The position numbers were made by a program, and so were the translations under genes. From the NCBI RefSeq assembly GCF_003253565.1, contig NZ_QKUF01000020.1:1-64000 (forward strand): 64,000 bases of DNA. Reading direction: 5' to 3'. The notes under the pieces were generated by a model, which was given only the letters and a program-made list of their open reading frames with translations, did no database searches and was not told the origin of the DNA. Below are positions 25,956-34,683 of this stretch, piece after piece. The first letter of the stretch is position 1; each line of letters begins with the position of its first letter. Source of the stretch: Thermosporothrix hazakensis (GTDB taxonomy: Bacteria; Chloroflexota; Ktedonobacteria; Ktedonobacterales; Ktedonobacteraceae).

Positions 25956-27590
25956 TCAGGGGCGTGCTGCGATCACACAATAGGTCGTCTGCCCACCTGT
26001 GAACACATAGATGATATGGTGAGCCCAGGGCGCGGGAAGCGGGGCGTTGCGCTGTTGCAGGTGGGCCGGCCAGATCAGGTAATCATAGCGCTGATAGACC
26101 TCCGCAGGCTGGTCCGGCGTGACCTCTTCCAGTTGAAAGCGGGCGGGGAGATCCCGGTTGAAAGCAAACCAGCTCAGGTCATCGATCTTTTTATCAAGCG
26201 TCTGGTCTCGGGCGACCAGGCCGACGCGGGCCGGTTTGTCGGTGTGCTGCGCCAGCCAGAGCACGGCGTCTCGATAGCCCGGATAGGCGACCTGAAGTGT
26301 CGTGTTCTCCCCCTGAAATGGCTCGCTGGTGTAGCCCTCAGCCGCGGGTACGGTAAGCAGACCAAGCAGGTGTGAGGTACAGGTTGCCAGCAGCGCAGGC
26401 ACAAGCACATAAGCCGGATGAGGGCGCGGTATACGGGCCAGCCCCGCCTTGAGTACGGCAACGAGAGCGGCACAGCCAGTTAGCGCCACAGCGGGAGCCA
26501 GCGGCAGGTGATAGTGCGTCCCGACCACGATGTTGAGCAGGCAGAAGGTCAGCAACAGGCCGCCAAGCCAGCAGACGCCGAAAGCAAGTGCGCTGGCTCG
26601 CTCCAGCTCCATCGTGGGGCGCAGGTGGAAGCGAACAAGCTGAAATAGCCCGTAGAGCAGGAAAAGCCCCGCTGGAATGGTCAGGAACACGCTGAGTTTG
26701 ACCAGCAGGATGTACAGCACGGTCCAGCGTGGGACATGCGTCATATAGTGTCCTGCCAGAAAGAAATCATGCCCGTTGATGGCGTGCTGAAGCTCGAAGA
26801 GAAAGCTGTGATAGAGCCGCTTCGGCGGGTTCGTCCAGATTGCGGGATCAGCCAGCAGAAAGACCAGCACGCCAATGCCAACCGCAAGCAAGCCATATTT
26901 CAGCGGAGGTCGTCGCCGCTCAAGCACGCAGAAGTGATAGAGGGTATAGAGGATCATGGGCGGTACTGCCAGGATCGCGGTATATTTGCTGGCGAAAGCA
27001 AGCGCGGCAAGGGCGGCTGCGACCGGATAGAGTCCCGGACGGGCACGTGCATGCCAGATCAGCAGGAAGGCCACCGTGATGAGCGTGGTCATGGGCATAT
27101 CCAGATATGCCAGAGCGCTAAAATAGCTGAGCCACGGACTGAGCGCCAGGCTGAGTGCAGCGAGAAATGCCGCCTGAGCTCCGAACGGACGCCGCCCGAG
27201 GAGATAGATCGCCGGGAGCAGCAGGGTACCGCTGAGTAGCCCCGGGAGCCGCGCCGCCAGCAGGTCGGGCAGCGGGTGTCCGATGGTGTTGTTGAGGGCC
27301 AGCGCTGCCCCGATCAGCAGCTTGACCAGGGGTGGGTGCTCATAGTTGTAGCTCCACGCGGTTGACCAGAATTGCAGGTGGGTGACGAGCGGGAAATAGA
27401 GACGACCGGCCCGAAAATAGACGATCTCATCTGTCACCATATCGAGCCGGGTTGCCAGCAGGACACGGGGAACGAGCGCCACTGCGGTCAAAAAAAGGGA
27501 GAGGGAAAGCGCGAGGAGGTGCGAAGTAGAGGAGTAGCGGGCTGCTTCTGTCTCTGTCGCACTTGAACGAGATGATACAAGCTCTCCCAT
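25956..27590 (-). CDS. PMT/ArnT-like glycosyltransferase (GT39/GT83 type)
   Basis: Polytopic GT-C glycosyltransferase of 544 residues. The first external loop has LDMVTDEIVYFRAGRLY (Asp-Glu, the catalytic acidic pair of the family) and NYEHPPLVKLLIGAAL, as in protein O-mannosyl- and aminoarabinose transferases. About 11 helices follow, with a soluble C-terminal segment of about 130 residues ending AARP. ATG 27590 is preferred over an upstream TTG that would add 13 residues. It is the first gene of the cluster, probably for cell-surface glycan or glycolipid assembly. Confidence 0.83.
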   Translation of the reverse strand: MGELVSSRSSATETEAARYSSTSHLLALSLSLFLTAVALVPRVLLATRLDMVTDEIVYFRAGRLYFPLVTHLQFWSTAWSYNYEHPPLVKLLIGAALALNNTIGHPLPDLLAARLPGLLSGTLLLPAIYLLGRRPFGAQAAFLAALSLALSPWLSYFSALAYLDMPMTTLITVAFLLIWHARARPGLYPVAAALAALAFASKYTAILAVPPMILYTLYHFCVLERRRPPLKYGLLAVGIGVLVFLLADPAIWTNPPKRLYHSFLFELQHAINGHDFFLAGHYMTHVPRWTVLYILLVKLSVFLTIPAGLFLLYGLFQLVRFHLRPTMELERASALAFGVCWLGGLLLTFCLLNIVVGTHYHLPLAPAVALTGCAALVAVLKAGLARIPRPHPAYVLVPALLATCTSHLLGLLTVPAAEGYTSEPFQGENTTLQVAYPGYRDAVLWLAQHTDKPARVGLVARDQTLDKKIDDLSWFAFNRDLPARFQLEEVTPDQPAEVYQRYDYLIWPAHLQQRNAPLPAPWAHHIIYVFTGGQTTYCVIAARP

Positions 27591-27707
27591 GACTTCAGTA
27601 TAGACCTCATCTGAATAGAAATAGAGCAAGCCAGTTGCGGTGTGCGCCGATAGGACCGGTAGAATGTCGAGCGCATTATAACACAGGTCAAGCTCGTGCT
27701 CAAGCAG

Positions 27708-27734
27708 AAAAAAAGGGCACCACTCGGGTGCCCT
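27708..27734 (-). terminator. intrinsic terminator of the sigma-factor gene
   Basis: A perfect stem of GGGCACC (27715-27721) with its complement 27726-27733 and loop ACTC, followed on the minus strand by seven T. It lies about 90 bases after the sigma-factor stop and before the PMT-type gene. Confidence 0.9.
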
Positions 27735-27822
27735 GGATAGAGATAATACCGTGTTCAGACAACTCCTGTAGCGGGAGCTGCAGATACAATAAACAATGAT
27801 AATTTATACGTGTAAATGTATC

Positions 27823-28944
27823 TTAAACGCACTCATGAAGCGCGTATTTGCTGGTAACGCCGCGCAGCTTGGTGAGCGCGACTACTTCGAGTTGTCGGAC
27901 GCGTTCCCGGGAGATGCCTAGCTCTTTCCCGACTTCCAGGAGTGTGCGGCTGCGCCCATCTCCGATACCGTAGCGCAGCATGATGACCGAGCGCTCCCGT
28001 GGTGTCAGCACAGACAATGCGCGGTGGAGCTCCTCGCCGAGAAGATGCTGTGACGCGGTCTCCGACGGAGAGGGAGTTGTACTGTCCTCCAGCGTATCAG
28101 AAAGAGCATAACGAGTGTCGTCATCAACCGGCGCATCAAGCGAGACCGGCTGTTCGATGACGCCCAGCAGGTCTTTCACCTCATCAACGGCAAAGTTGCA
28201 GGCGGCAGCAATTTGCTCAGGCAATGGATCGAGGCCGTTTTCCTGCGAGAGCTGAGCGGCCACGCGGCGTACTTTGCGCAGGCGGGTAGCAACATGTTCC
28301 GGTAAATGGATCATGCGTGACTGTTCGCCCGCTGCTCGGCTGACTGCCTGTCGAATCCACCACGTGGCATAGGTGCCAAAGTGGCAGCCGCGCTGATAGT
28401 CGAACTTTTCGGCGGCGCGGATCAGTCCCAGATTCCCTTCTTGAATCAGATCGACAAGTGGGACCCCGGTGCTGGTGTAACGACGGGCAATAGAGATGAC
28501 CAGACGTAAATTCGACTCAATCAGTTTTCGTTTCGCTCTTTCGTCTCCGGCGGCGGCGCGTTGTGCGAGGTCAATTTCCTCGGCATGTGAGAGCAGGCCG
28601 AGGCCGCGAATATCGCGGAGATAGCTCTGAAACGCGTCTTCCGAGCCGGAAGAGTGCTTTGTGCGAGTAATGCCATCACTACGAGAACGGGTAGGGTTTG
28701 TCGCGAACTCCTCTTCGTCCGTTTCAAGCTCATCTTCTGAGTAGAAGAGATCAGCCCCTACCTCAAGGTCATTGAGCTCAGAGAGGGAGTCAGTTTTCCG
28801 GTATCCCCTACGCTTGGGTACAGGAGTGTGTCCGATTTCCTCTTTGAAAACGGTATGTTCGTCGGTGTCTATTTCGTCTGGCGTTGCTGTATTCCAATCA
28901 AGCAATGCCCGACGTTCGTCGCGAACAGGGTCAATGATAGCCAT
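27823..28944 (-). CDS. RNA polymerase sigma factor, sigma-70 group 1/2
   Basis: Primary-type sigma factor of 373 residues. Region 1.2 (DAFQSYLRDIRGLGLL), region 2 with the -10-recognition helix (FGTYATWWIRQAVSRA), region 3, and region 4 with its -35 helix-turn-helix (TLLEVGKELGISRERVRQLE) are all present. An acidic N-terminal extension of about 110 residues replaces region 1.1, so it may be the housekeeping factor or a group 2 paralogue; the sequence does not decide. Its upstream region has two nested inverted repeats across a possible -10 box, and a strong terminator follows. Confidence 0.93.
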   Translation of the reverse strand: MAIIDPVRDERRALLDWNTATPDEIDTDEHTVFKEEIGHTPVPKRRGYRKTDSLSELNDLEVGADLFYSEDELETDEEEFATNPTRSRSDGITRTKHSSGSEDAFQSYLRDIRGLGLLSHAEEIDLAQRAAAGDERAKRKLIESNLRLVISIARRYTSTGVPLVDLIQEGNLGLIRAAEKFDYQRGCHFGTYATWWIRQAVSRAAGEQSRMIHLPEHVATRLRKVRRVAAQLSQENGLDPLPEQIAAACNFAVDEVKDLLGVIEQPVSLDAPVDDDTRYALSDTLEDSTTPSPSETASQHLLGEELHRALSVLTPRERSVIMLRYGIGDGRSRTLLEVGKELGISRERVRQLEVVALTKLRGVTSKYALHECV

Positions 28945-29259
28945 GCTTCCACGCTCCCTTCAGGACAATAACCGACAGAATCAGCGTCGGCCCCCATGGC
29001 CTCGTGGTCAGTACGCACAAGCATGATGGCTTGATAGTGCTGAGTAGGTATGTGTCCGGATCTGTGTCACAAAATTAGATCTTGTTTGTCTGTATTGTAT
29101 AAGACAAAATACAGAAATACATCGGGTAATTACCCTAAATAAGATAAGGTTCTAACCGTATATCGTATTCATTTTTTGTCGCTATTTTCAAAAAAGGTGC
29201 GGGTTCGAGGCGCGTTAAGTGGCGTATCAGGTATGGTGTATAGGGGGCTTTCCGCTGGC
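28945..29259. other. intergenic region upstream of the sigma-factor gene
   Basis: A stretch of 315 bases with no gene. The first 100 bases are ordinary leader; the middle is AT-rich with the nested repeats at 29085-29114. The remainder contains no open frame of interest and runs into the terminator of the DUF2171 gene. Confidence 0.6.
29085..29114 (-). promoter_or_regulatory. two overlapping inverted repeats at the sigma-gene promoter
   Basis: TTTGTCT (29085-29091) pairs with AGACAAA (29102-29108); CTGTATT (29090-29096) pairs with AATACAG (29108-29114). Between them the minus strand reads TATACAAT (29101-29094), a good -10 box for the sigma-factor gene, although the -35 region is weak. The pattern suits a dimeric repressor or activator, possibly autoregulation. 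The binding protein is unknown. Confidence 0.45.
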
Positions 29260-29290
29260 AAAAAAAGGCGCTCCCCCTCAGGAGAGCGCC
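29260..29290 (-). terminator. intrinsic terminator of the DUF2171 gene
   Basis: GGCGCTC arms (29267-29273 and 29284-29290), extended by further C-G pairs, are followed on the minus strand by seven T (29266-29260). It lies 8 bases after the DUF2171 stop. Confidence 0.88.
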
Positions 29291-29298
29291 GGGTCATC

Positions 29299-29619
29299 TT
29301 ATGCCATTGGCGGTGGGCTATCGGGCAGGTGCCCCTGATCATATGTATAGCCAACTGGATCCGCCAGTTTCTCGCTCGGGCGAAGATCCCACTGCATCTC
29401 TTTCGCTTCGGCCTTGCTCACCAGCAGATAGACACGGTTCGCGTCCGCGTCGACCGAGGCGATTGCATCATATGGGATATATCGATCTTTGTGGAAGATG
29501 ATGCCCTTCTGCACCTGAATGCAGTCATCGAAAATGTTCTCTATATGGCCGAGATCTTCGTCCGCGGAGGAATAGACTTCCATACCCTTCTTGAACTGTT
29601 CTTGCTTCCACTGACTCAT
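29299..29619 (-). CDS. PRC-barrel/DUF2171 family protein
   Basis: A 106-residue protein with the small beta-barrel pattern of PRC-barrel/DUF2171 proteins: KGMEVYSSADEDLGHIENIFDD at the start and IIFHKDRYIPYDAIASVDADANRVYLLVSK in the middle. Such proteins are often stress-linked, but their function is unsettled. The start is ATG 29619 after GAAGGGG; a longer frame from 29646 is ignored. It is divergent from valS. Confidence 0.78.
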   Translation of the reverse strand: MSQWKQEQFKKGMEVYSSADEDLGHIENIFDDCIQVQKGIIFHKDRYIPYDAIASVDADANRVYLLVSKAEAKEMQWDLRPSEKLADPVGYTYDQGHLPDSPPPMA

Positions 29620-29746
29620 AATGCAATACCCCTTCCTTCTGAACAATGTTCCATTCCTTACGCTTCTGTTTCTGTGCTGTTCACGTTTGGAAGCAAGAAA
29701 GAGTTTCAGACGGAACGGGACGCTTCAGCGAAAGAAAGATGCAGGC

Positions 29747-29776
29747 TTGTTTTTGGGGCCGGGGCGATGGTATACT
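29747..29776 (+). promoter_or_regulatory. sigma-A promoter of the valS T-box transcript
   Basis: TTGTTT (29747-29752), 18-base spacer, TATACT (29771-29776). Transcription should begin near 29783, giving a leader of about 300 bases before valS, the length expected for a T-box. Confidence 0.72.
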
Positions 29777-29784
29777 ATTGCTAC

Positions 29785-30060
29785 TGTTTAATAAGGAAGA
29801 AGACGAAGAGCAGGCGGAGTAGGGTTATCGGACTGCCAGAGAAGAGGAGTCACCGGGTGGAAGCTCCTTTCAGTTGCGAGCCGTGAACGTGGCCTGTGAG
29901 TCGAAGCTTCGAGATGCCGGCATGGCATGTCAGGGGTTTCCGGGGTCAGCCCGTTAACGCTGAAATGAGGATAGCTGGCCCAGGGTTGGGCGGGCCCGCT
30001 ATTGAACTAAGGTGGTACCACGAGTCGCGCTGCCCTCGTCCTTATGTGACGGCGGCGCGG
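29785..30060 (+). promoter_or_regulatory. T-box riboswitch leader of valS
   Basis: tRNA-sensing leader. The conserved T-box antiterminator sequence is at 30004-30022 (ACTAAGGTGGTACCACG). Stem I features are visible: AGAGA near 29840, the distal stem GAGGAG...GCTCC, and the GGGTGGAA loop. Within GTGAACGTGGCC (29883-29894) GTG at 29889-29891 is a candidate valine specifier codon, consistent with valS downstream. After the T-box, a GC hairpin (30027-30058, with GCGCTGC/GCGGCGC and CGTC/GACG helices) follows. It lacks a T run, so control could be at termination or at translation. Confidence 0.88.
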
Positions 30061-30087
30061 ATAGATCACAACGAAGGAGTACCATCT

Positions 30088-32520
30088 ATGTTGCCCGACC
30101 GCTATCATTTTCTTACAGCGGAACCACATCTGATCCACTTCTGGGCCGAACAGGGCATCTATGCCTATGATCCACAGGGATCGGGCCCGACCTACACGAT
30201 TGATACACCTCCTCCCACCGTTTCGGGTGAGCTGCATCTGGGACATTGCTTCTCATACACGCAGACAGATGTTATTGCTCGTTTTCATCGCATGCTCGGC
30301 GAACGGGTTCTGTACCCGATGGGCTTTGATGATAACGGCCTGCCTACCGAGCGCTTCGTTGAAAAGACGCTCAAGCGCAAGGCGACCGAGATGGAACCGG
30401 TTGAGTTTCTGCGTGCCTGTCGTGAGATCACGGAACAGGCGGAGGATCGCTTCGCGGCGCTCTGGCAGCGGCTTGGTCTGAGTGTTGATTGGCGCTATCG
30501 CTATAGCAGCAGTTCACCGGAGGCGCAGCGCATCTCGCAATGGTCGTTCCTTGAGCTCTACAGGCAGGGCCGCATCTACACGCAGCAGGCTCCCGTCCTC
30601 TGGTGTCCTGAGTGTCGCACCGCAATCGCTCAGGCTGAGGTCGACGACCTGACAGATACCACGCGCTTTACGACGATTGCGTTTTCGCTCGCTGATGGCG
30701 CGACGCTCCCCATCGCGACGACGCGCCCCGAGCTGCTTCCGGCCTGTGTCGCCATCTTTATTCATCCACAGGACAGCCGTTATGCTCATCTTGTCGGGCG
30801 GACTGCCTCGATTGCGAGCGCCGGTTTTTCGCCACAGGAGCAGATCACGGTTCCCCTGCTTGCCGATGAGCGCGTTGACCCGCAGAAGGGAACCGGTGCG
30901 GTTATGTGCTGCACCTTTGGCGACTCGACTGACATTTTCTGGTGGCGTACCCATAACCTGCCGCTTCGTCAGGCGATCGGGCGCGATGGCCGTATGACTG
31001 AGCTTGCCGGGCCGCTTGCCGGAATCTCGATCAAGCAGGCACGTGAACGCATTCTGGCATGGCTGGCCGCCGAGGGCTTGATTCTGCATCAGGAGCAGAT
31101 TGAGCACACGCTAGGCACGCATGAGCGGTGTGGAACTCCGGTCGAGTATCTCCACACGCGTCAGTGGTTCGTTCGCGTTCTGGACCAGAAGGAGCGGCTG
31201 CTTGAGCTTGGACGCTCGCTTCGCTGGCAGCCCGCTCACATGCAGACGCGCTATGAGCACTGGGTTGAGAATCTGCAATGGGATTGGTGCATCTCGCGTC
31301 AGCGCTACTGGGGTATTCCGTTCCCGGCGTGGACCTGCCGCGCCTGTGGCACGCTGAAGCTGGCCCGCCCGGAGCAGTTGCCGCTCGATCCGCGCCAGGT
31401 GCTCCCTGATGAGCCGTGTGACTGTGGCGCTCTGGATTTCGAGCCCGAGCGTGATGTCATGGATACCTGGGCGACCTCGTCCTGCTCGCCGCTTTTGATC
31501 GGACGTCTGCTGGATGATCCTGATTGGTTCGCCCGTCACTATCCGGCGAGTTTGCGCCCGCAAGCGCACGATATCATTCGGACCTGGGCGTTTTATACGC
31601 TGGTCAAGGCGCTCTATCACACCGGTCGGGCGCCCTGGAAGGAAATCATGATCTCAGGCTTTGCGCTTGCTGAGAAGAGCGTCAAATTCTCGAAGTCGAA
31701 GGGGAATAGCCGCTACGAGCCCGGGCATCTGATCGAGCAGGAGTCGGCGGATGCATTGCGCTACTGGGCGACCGGCATTCGCACCGGGCTGGATACCTTC
31801 TACAATCAGGCGAGCGTCGCGACCGGGCGCCGTCTCGTCACCAAGCTCTGGAACGCGGCTCGCTTTGCCCAGCGGCATATCAGCGACCTGACCCGGGATG
31901 AGATCGCGCACCGTCCGGCGCTGTTGCTCCCGGTTGATCGCTGGCTGCTCTCGCGGCTGGCCCAGACGGTTGAGGTCGCGACTGCCGAACTTCGCAAAAA
32001 TGAGTATGCGACGGCGCGGGCAGAGATAGAGCGCTTCTTCTGGAATGATCTCTGTGATAACTACCTGGAGCTGATCAAGGGACGGCTCTATCAGGCGGAT
32101 GGCGCGGAACGTCTGGCGGCGCGCTGGACGCTCTATCAGGCGTTGCTGGCTGTTCTTAAGCTGTTCGCGCCCTACCTGCCCTTCGTCACCGAGCAGATCT
32201 ATCAGGGGCTTTTCCGGGAGCGCTCGGGTGATGTCTCGCTGCATCGAGCGTCGTGGCCGCTGGAATGGTTGGAATGGCATGATCCCGAGGCGGAAGCGGT
32301 CGGCTCGGCACTGCTGGAGCTGCTTCAGCAGGTTCGACGCTATAAGGCGGCTCATGGTCTCTCGCTCGCCGCAGAGCTCGCCTGCCTGAGGATACGCGTT
32401 CGGCCAGCGCTCCAGCCCGCGTTACAGGCCACGCTGACCGATATTCAGAGCGCGACCCGGGCACGTGAGGTCCAGTTTGAGGCGCAGGCTGGCGAGCCGC
32501 TGACCATCTCCATCCAATAG
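30088..32520 (+). CDS. valS: valyl-tRNA synthetase, archaeal-like type
   Basis: Charges tRNA-Val. The HIGH motif is HLGH (residues 50-53) and the KMSKS motif is KFSKS (about 533-537). FDDNGLPTERFVEKTL near the N-terminus and cysteine pairs WCPEC and CRACG...CDCG are features of the archaeal-like ValRS group. At 810 residues it is shorter than the usual bacterial enzyme and lacks the long C-terminal coiled coil. The start is ATG 30088 with GAAGGAG eight bases upstream; earlier in-frame codons from 29896 fall inside the T-box leader and are not protein. Confidence 0.96.
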   Translation: MLPDRYHFLTAEPHLIHFWAEQGIYAYDPQGSGPTYTIDTPPPTVSGELHLGHCFSYTQTDVIARFHRMLGERVLYPMGFDDNGLPTERFVEKTLKRKATEMEPVEFLRACREITEQAEDRFAALWQRLGLSVDWRYRYSSSSPEAQRISQWSFLELYRQGRIYTQQAPVLWCPECRTAIAQAEVDDLTDTTRFTTIAFSLADGATLPIATTRPELLPACVAIFIHPQDSRYAHLVGRTASIASAGFSPQEQITVPLLADERVDPQKGTGAVMCCTFGDSTDIFWWRTHNLPLRQAIGRDGRMTELAGPLAGISIKQARERILAWLAAEGLILHQEQIEHTLGTHERCGTPVEYLHTRQWFVRVLDQKERLLELGRSLRWQPAHMQTRYEHWVENLQWDWCISRQRYWGIPFPAWTCRACGTLKLARPEQLPLDPRQVLPDEPCDCGALDFEPERDVMDTWATSSCSPLLIGRLLDDPDWFARHYPASLRPQAHDIIRTWAFYTLVKALYHTGRAPWKEIMISGFALAEKSVKFSKSKGNSRYEPGHLIEQESADALRYWATGIRTGLDTFYNQASVATGRRLVTKLWNAARFAQRHISDLTRDEIAHRPALLLPVDRWLLSRLAQTVEVATAELRKNEYATARAEIERFFWNDLCDNYLELIKGRLYQADGAERLAARWTLYQALLAVLKLFAPYLPFVTEQIYQGLFRERSGDVSLHRASWPLEWLEWHDPEAEAVGSALLELLQQVRRYKAAHGLSLAAELACLRIRVRPALQPALQATLTDIQSATRAREVQFEAQAGEPLTISIQ

Positions 32521-32527
32521 CGCATAC

Positions 32528-32559
32528 GAGCGGCGCTCTGGCTTTCGTGGGCGCCGCTC
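32528..32559. terminator. hairpin between convergent valS and zinc-ribbon gene
   Basis: A perfect 9-bp stem GAGCGGCGC (32528-32536) with GCGCCGCTC (32551-32559). It begins seven bases after the valS stop and can serve both strands, but no T run follows on either side. Confidence 0.55.
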
Positions 32560-32572
32560 CTCAATATCCTCA

Positions 32573-33091
32573 TTATAGACAGGCAATGAACATACAGAGA
32601 ATTCCGTAGACAATGAGAAGTAATGGGTAGATATTGAGAGGGCTTCTGAGAAATAGCAGGTAGAGCGCCGCGAGTATGGTACAGCAGACGATCAGCAGCA
32701 GGCGCTGCCACCAGAGCAGGAGCGGCTTCCTGAATCTCCGTTCCGGTGATGGAATTCTGGTATTTTTAGGAAATAGAAAAAGTAATGGTATCAAAAATAG
32801 AATAAGGGCGAAAGGAGAGATATATATTACTTTCTCGCTGAGGTGCGTGAGTCCCGTCATGAAGATAGAAAAACCAAATATGTAGAACAGGAGTGAAAGG
32901 GCGGTGCTGAGCGGTGCGCGTATCTTCCCGGATGACTGGATCAGGATCTGCTGCTGTTGTTGTGCCGGTGCGAGGGCTTGTTGAGCGTACTCATAGGCCG
33001 GCGGTTGCTCAAAGGGCTTGCCACAGAAACCGCAATAGTGGAAATCGGGTGGACTGACGCGCTGGCAGTCCTGACATGTTTTTTCTTTCAT
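32573..33091 (-). CDS. zinc-ribbon, four-helix membrane protein (paralogue C)
   Basis: A 172-residue protein with an N-terminal zinc ribbon (CQDC ... CGFC), a Gln/Ala-rich linker and about four transmembrane helices. It ends in YGILCMFIAC, like its two neighbours (YGTLVTILAT and YGILNEIIAT). The start is ATG 33091, with AAGGA upstream; a longer frame from 33208 lies inside the previous gene. Only 17 bases separate it from the previous gene, so they form a unit. Function is unknown. Confidence 0.75.
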   Translation of the reverse strand: MKEKTCQDCQRVSPPDFHYCGFCGKPFEQPPAYEYAQQALAPAQQQQQILIQSSGKIRAPLSTALSLLFYIFGFSIFMTGLTHLSEKVIYISPFALILFLIPLLFLFPKNTRIPSPERRFRKPLLLWWQRLLLIVCCTILAALYLLFLRSPLNIYPLLLIVYGILCMFIACL

Positions 33092-33108
33092 AGGAGAAGC
33101 AATCCTTC

Positions 33109-33657
33109 TTAAATAGTTGCCAGAATAGTGACCAGTGTGCCATAGAGAAAGAGAAACGGTACCGTAAGGGCCAATTGTGTTCCCCCAACCTGTGTTGTTG
33201 CGAGCCATATCACAATCAGGATCAGCGGGAACAGGGCAAACAGCGACAGTACCACGCGGCGAACCGTCAGCAGATATGGGCGTTTATGGTAAATCAGCAG
33301 TAGAAGCAGGCGAACAACGCCGATAATCAGGACAAGCAGGCCCGCAACCGCTGCTCCCGCGCGTACGTTTGCATCAAAGTCTGGTGATGTCAGGAAGAGG
33401 GTGGCGCCGAACTGAATCATGGTTCCCCACGTATAGAGCAGCATGGTGACAATTGTTCCGAGCACGGTACGTTCGGCTCGCTCGGGAGACGTAAGCTGTA
33501 CCGGTTTTGCCTGCACTTGCAGTTGTCCTCGGGATAGAGGCTCGACCTTTTCGGCGTAGCCATGTGTCTGAGGCTTGATGAGCTCGCTCCCACAGCGTTC
33601 ACAGTGTTTGTACGTGTCTATGTTTGGATAGCCACAGGAGGCACACATATGTTTCAT
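33109..33657 (-). CDS. zinc-ribbon, four-helix membrane protein (paralogue B)
   Basis: A 182-residue protein: zinc ribbon CASCGYPN ... CERCG (residues 5-23), a linker of about 40 residues, then four hydrophobic helices. It has the same layout as the genes on either side. The basic segment between helices 2 and 3 (YHKRPYLLTVRRV) fits a cytoplasmic loop. No enzyme motif is visible. Confidence 0.77.
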   Translation of the reverse strand: MKHMCASCGYPNIDTYKHCERCGSELIKPQTHGYAEKVEPLSRGQLQVQAKPVQLTSPERAERTVLGTIVTMLLYTWGTMIQFGATLFLTSPDFDANVRAGAAVAGLLVLIIGVVRLLLLLIYHKRPYLLTVRRVVLSLFALFPLILIVIWLATTQVGGTQLALTVPFLFLYGTLVTILATI

Positions 33658-33800
33658 AGATGACCTTTTAGCAGTGTGTTTTATCTGATAACATGGAGAA
33701 AACTCTATTTGATCAAATTTGCAGGGTTTCCGTCCTTAGTATACTCTTTCAGCAGTGCCTTTGTATAGTGATATGGCTCGATCTTCCTGAAAATACGTCA

Positions 33801-33832
33801 AAAGAGGAGCCGCCACGTACATTGACGACTCC
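33801..33832 (-). terminator. terminator after zinc-ribbon paralogue A
   Basis: Arms 33806-33814 and 33824-33832 pair over 9 bp (three G-U wobbles) and are followed by TCTTTTG on the minus strand. It separates paralogue A from the B-C unit, about 37 bases after the stop of A. Confidence 0.65.
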
Positions 33833-33868
33833 TGCATTTCTTCTCTCTACTCAGAACCAGGGAGGATA

Positions 33869-34477
33869 TTAATATGTAGCAATGATTTCGTTCAGGATGC
33901 CGTAGAGCAGAAAAACAATCCCGAGTATGCGATAGGTAAATTGGTCGCCTCCGCCCACCGCTTCGGGAAGCCAGCCGACGCCAAGCAGCAGGGCAACAAA
34001 GCCGAGGAGCGCCACAGTGAGCACCGCGCCAAGCCTTTTGCTCATGGAAATACGGGCATGTCGATGATATTGCCGGATCAGAAGCAGGATACAGGCCGCC
34101 ACACTGACAATGAGTCCGAGCGCCGCCGCCCCGACAATTGCCAGACTATTTTCGGTGAAGCTCATTACCAGCCCGCTGAGGCCGAACGCGCTACACAGCG
34201 TCCCCCAGAGCGCGACCACCGCGTTGATAAGCAGCTCGGCAAACGAATTGCGTGGCGGGGTAATCGTCATATCGAAGGCGGAGGCATGAGGCGTTGTGAG
34301 CGGTGGTGGCATATACAGTTCATCGGCCTGGGGCATCTCGTACGGGTCCTGCATCATCATTTCCTGCTGTTGTCTCTCGGGAGAGCCGTGGCGTTCGGCT
34401 TCTAGAGAGCATCCGCATCCCTCACAAAAGGAACTCCTTGCTGTATTCACATATCCACACAATGGACAGGGCTTCAT
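33869..34477 (-). CDS. zinc-ribbon, four-helix membrane protein (paralogue A)
   Basis: A 202-residue protein: zinc ribbon CPLCGYVN ... CEGCG (residues 4-22), a Met/Gln-rich linker of about 60 residues, then four hydrophobic helices. The helices end YGILNEIIATY like its paralogues. The start is ATG 34477 with GAGGAG upstream; an upstream extension to 34654 has no such site. Its membrane part is flanked by basic residues (RQYHRHARI). Function is unknown; these proteins are plausible partners of kinases or dynamin-like proteins of the same cell, but that is speculation. Confidence 0.77.
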   Translation of the reverse strand: MKPCPLCGYVNTARSSFCEGCGCSLEAERHGSPERQQQEMMMQDPYEMPQADELYMPPPLTTPHASAFDMTITPPRNSFAELLINAVVALWGTLCSAFGLSGLVMSFTENSLAIVGAAALGLIVSVAACILLLIRQYHRHARISMSKRLGAVLTVALLGFVALLLGVGWLPEAVGGGDQFTYRILGIVFLLYGILNEIIATY

Positions 34478-34574
34478 GCTTTCTCCTCTCACTGTTCCGG
34501 CGCGTATCTGTATCATATCACCGGGGCTTCTATAAGGAGAAGAACGTATAGGGGCGCCTATGCACAAATAGGGA

Positions 34575-34606
34575 GGTCTTCCGGGATAGGTCACACCCGG
34601 AAGACC
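34575..34606 (-). terminator. hairpin after the thioesterase gene
   Basis: A perfect 11-bp stem, 34575-34585 with 34596-34606, and a ten-base loop, about 78 bases after the thioesterase stop (minus). The following bases TCCCTATTTG are only partly T-rich, so termination is likely but not certain. Confidence 0.6.
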
Positions 34607-34683
34607 GTTGTGATACATAAATAGGGTAAGGGAAGCGCTGGCAGCCCATCCCATGCTTATCCATAGAAATAGTGAGAGATGCC

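Noticed and set aside
29896..30087. Upstream extension of valS
   Set aside because: These codons lie inside the T-box leader. The true ATG at 30088 has a strong ribosome-binding site and fits ValRS.
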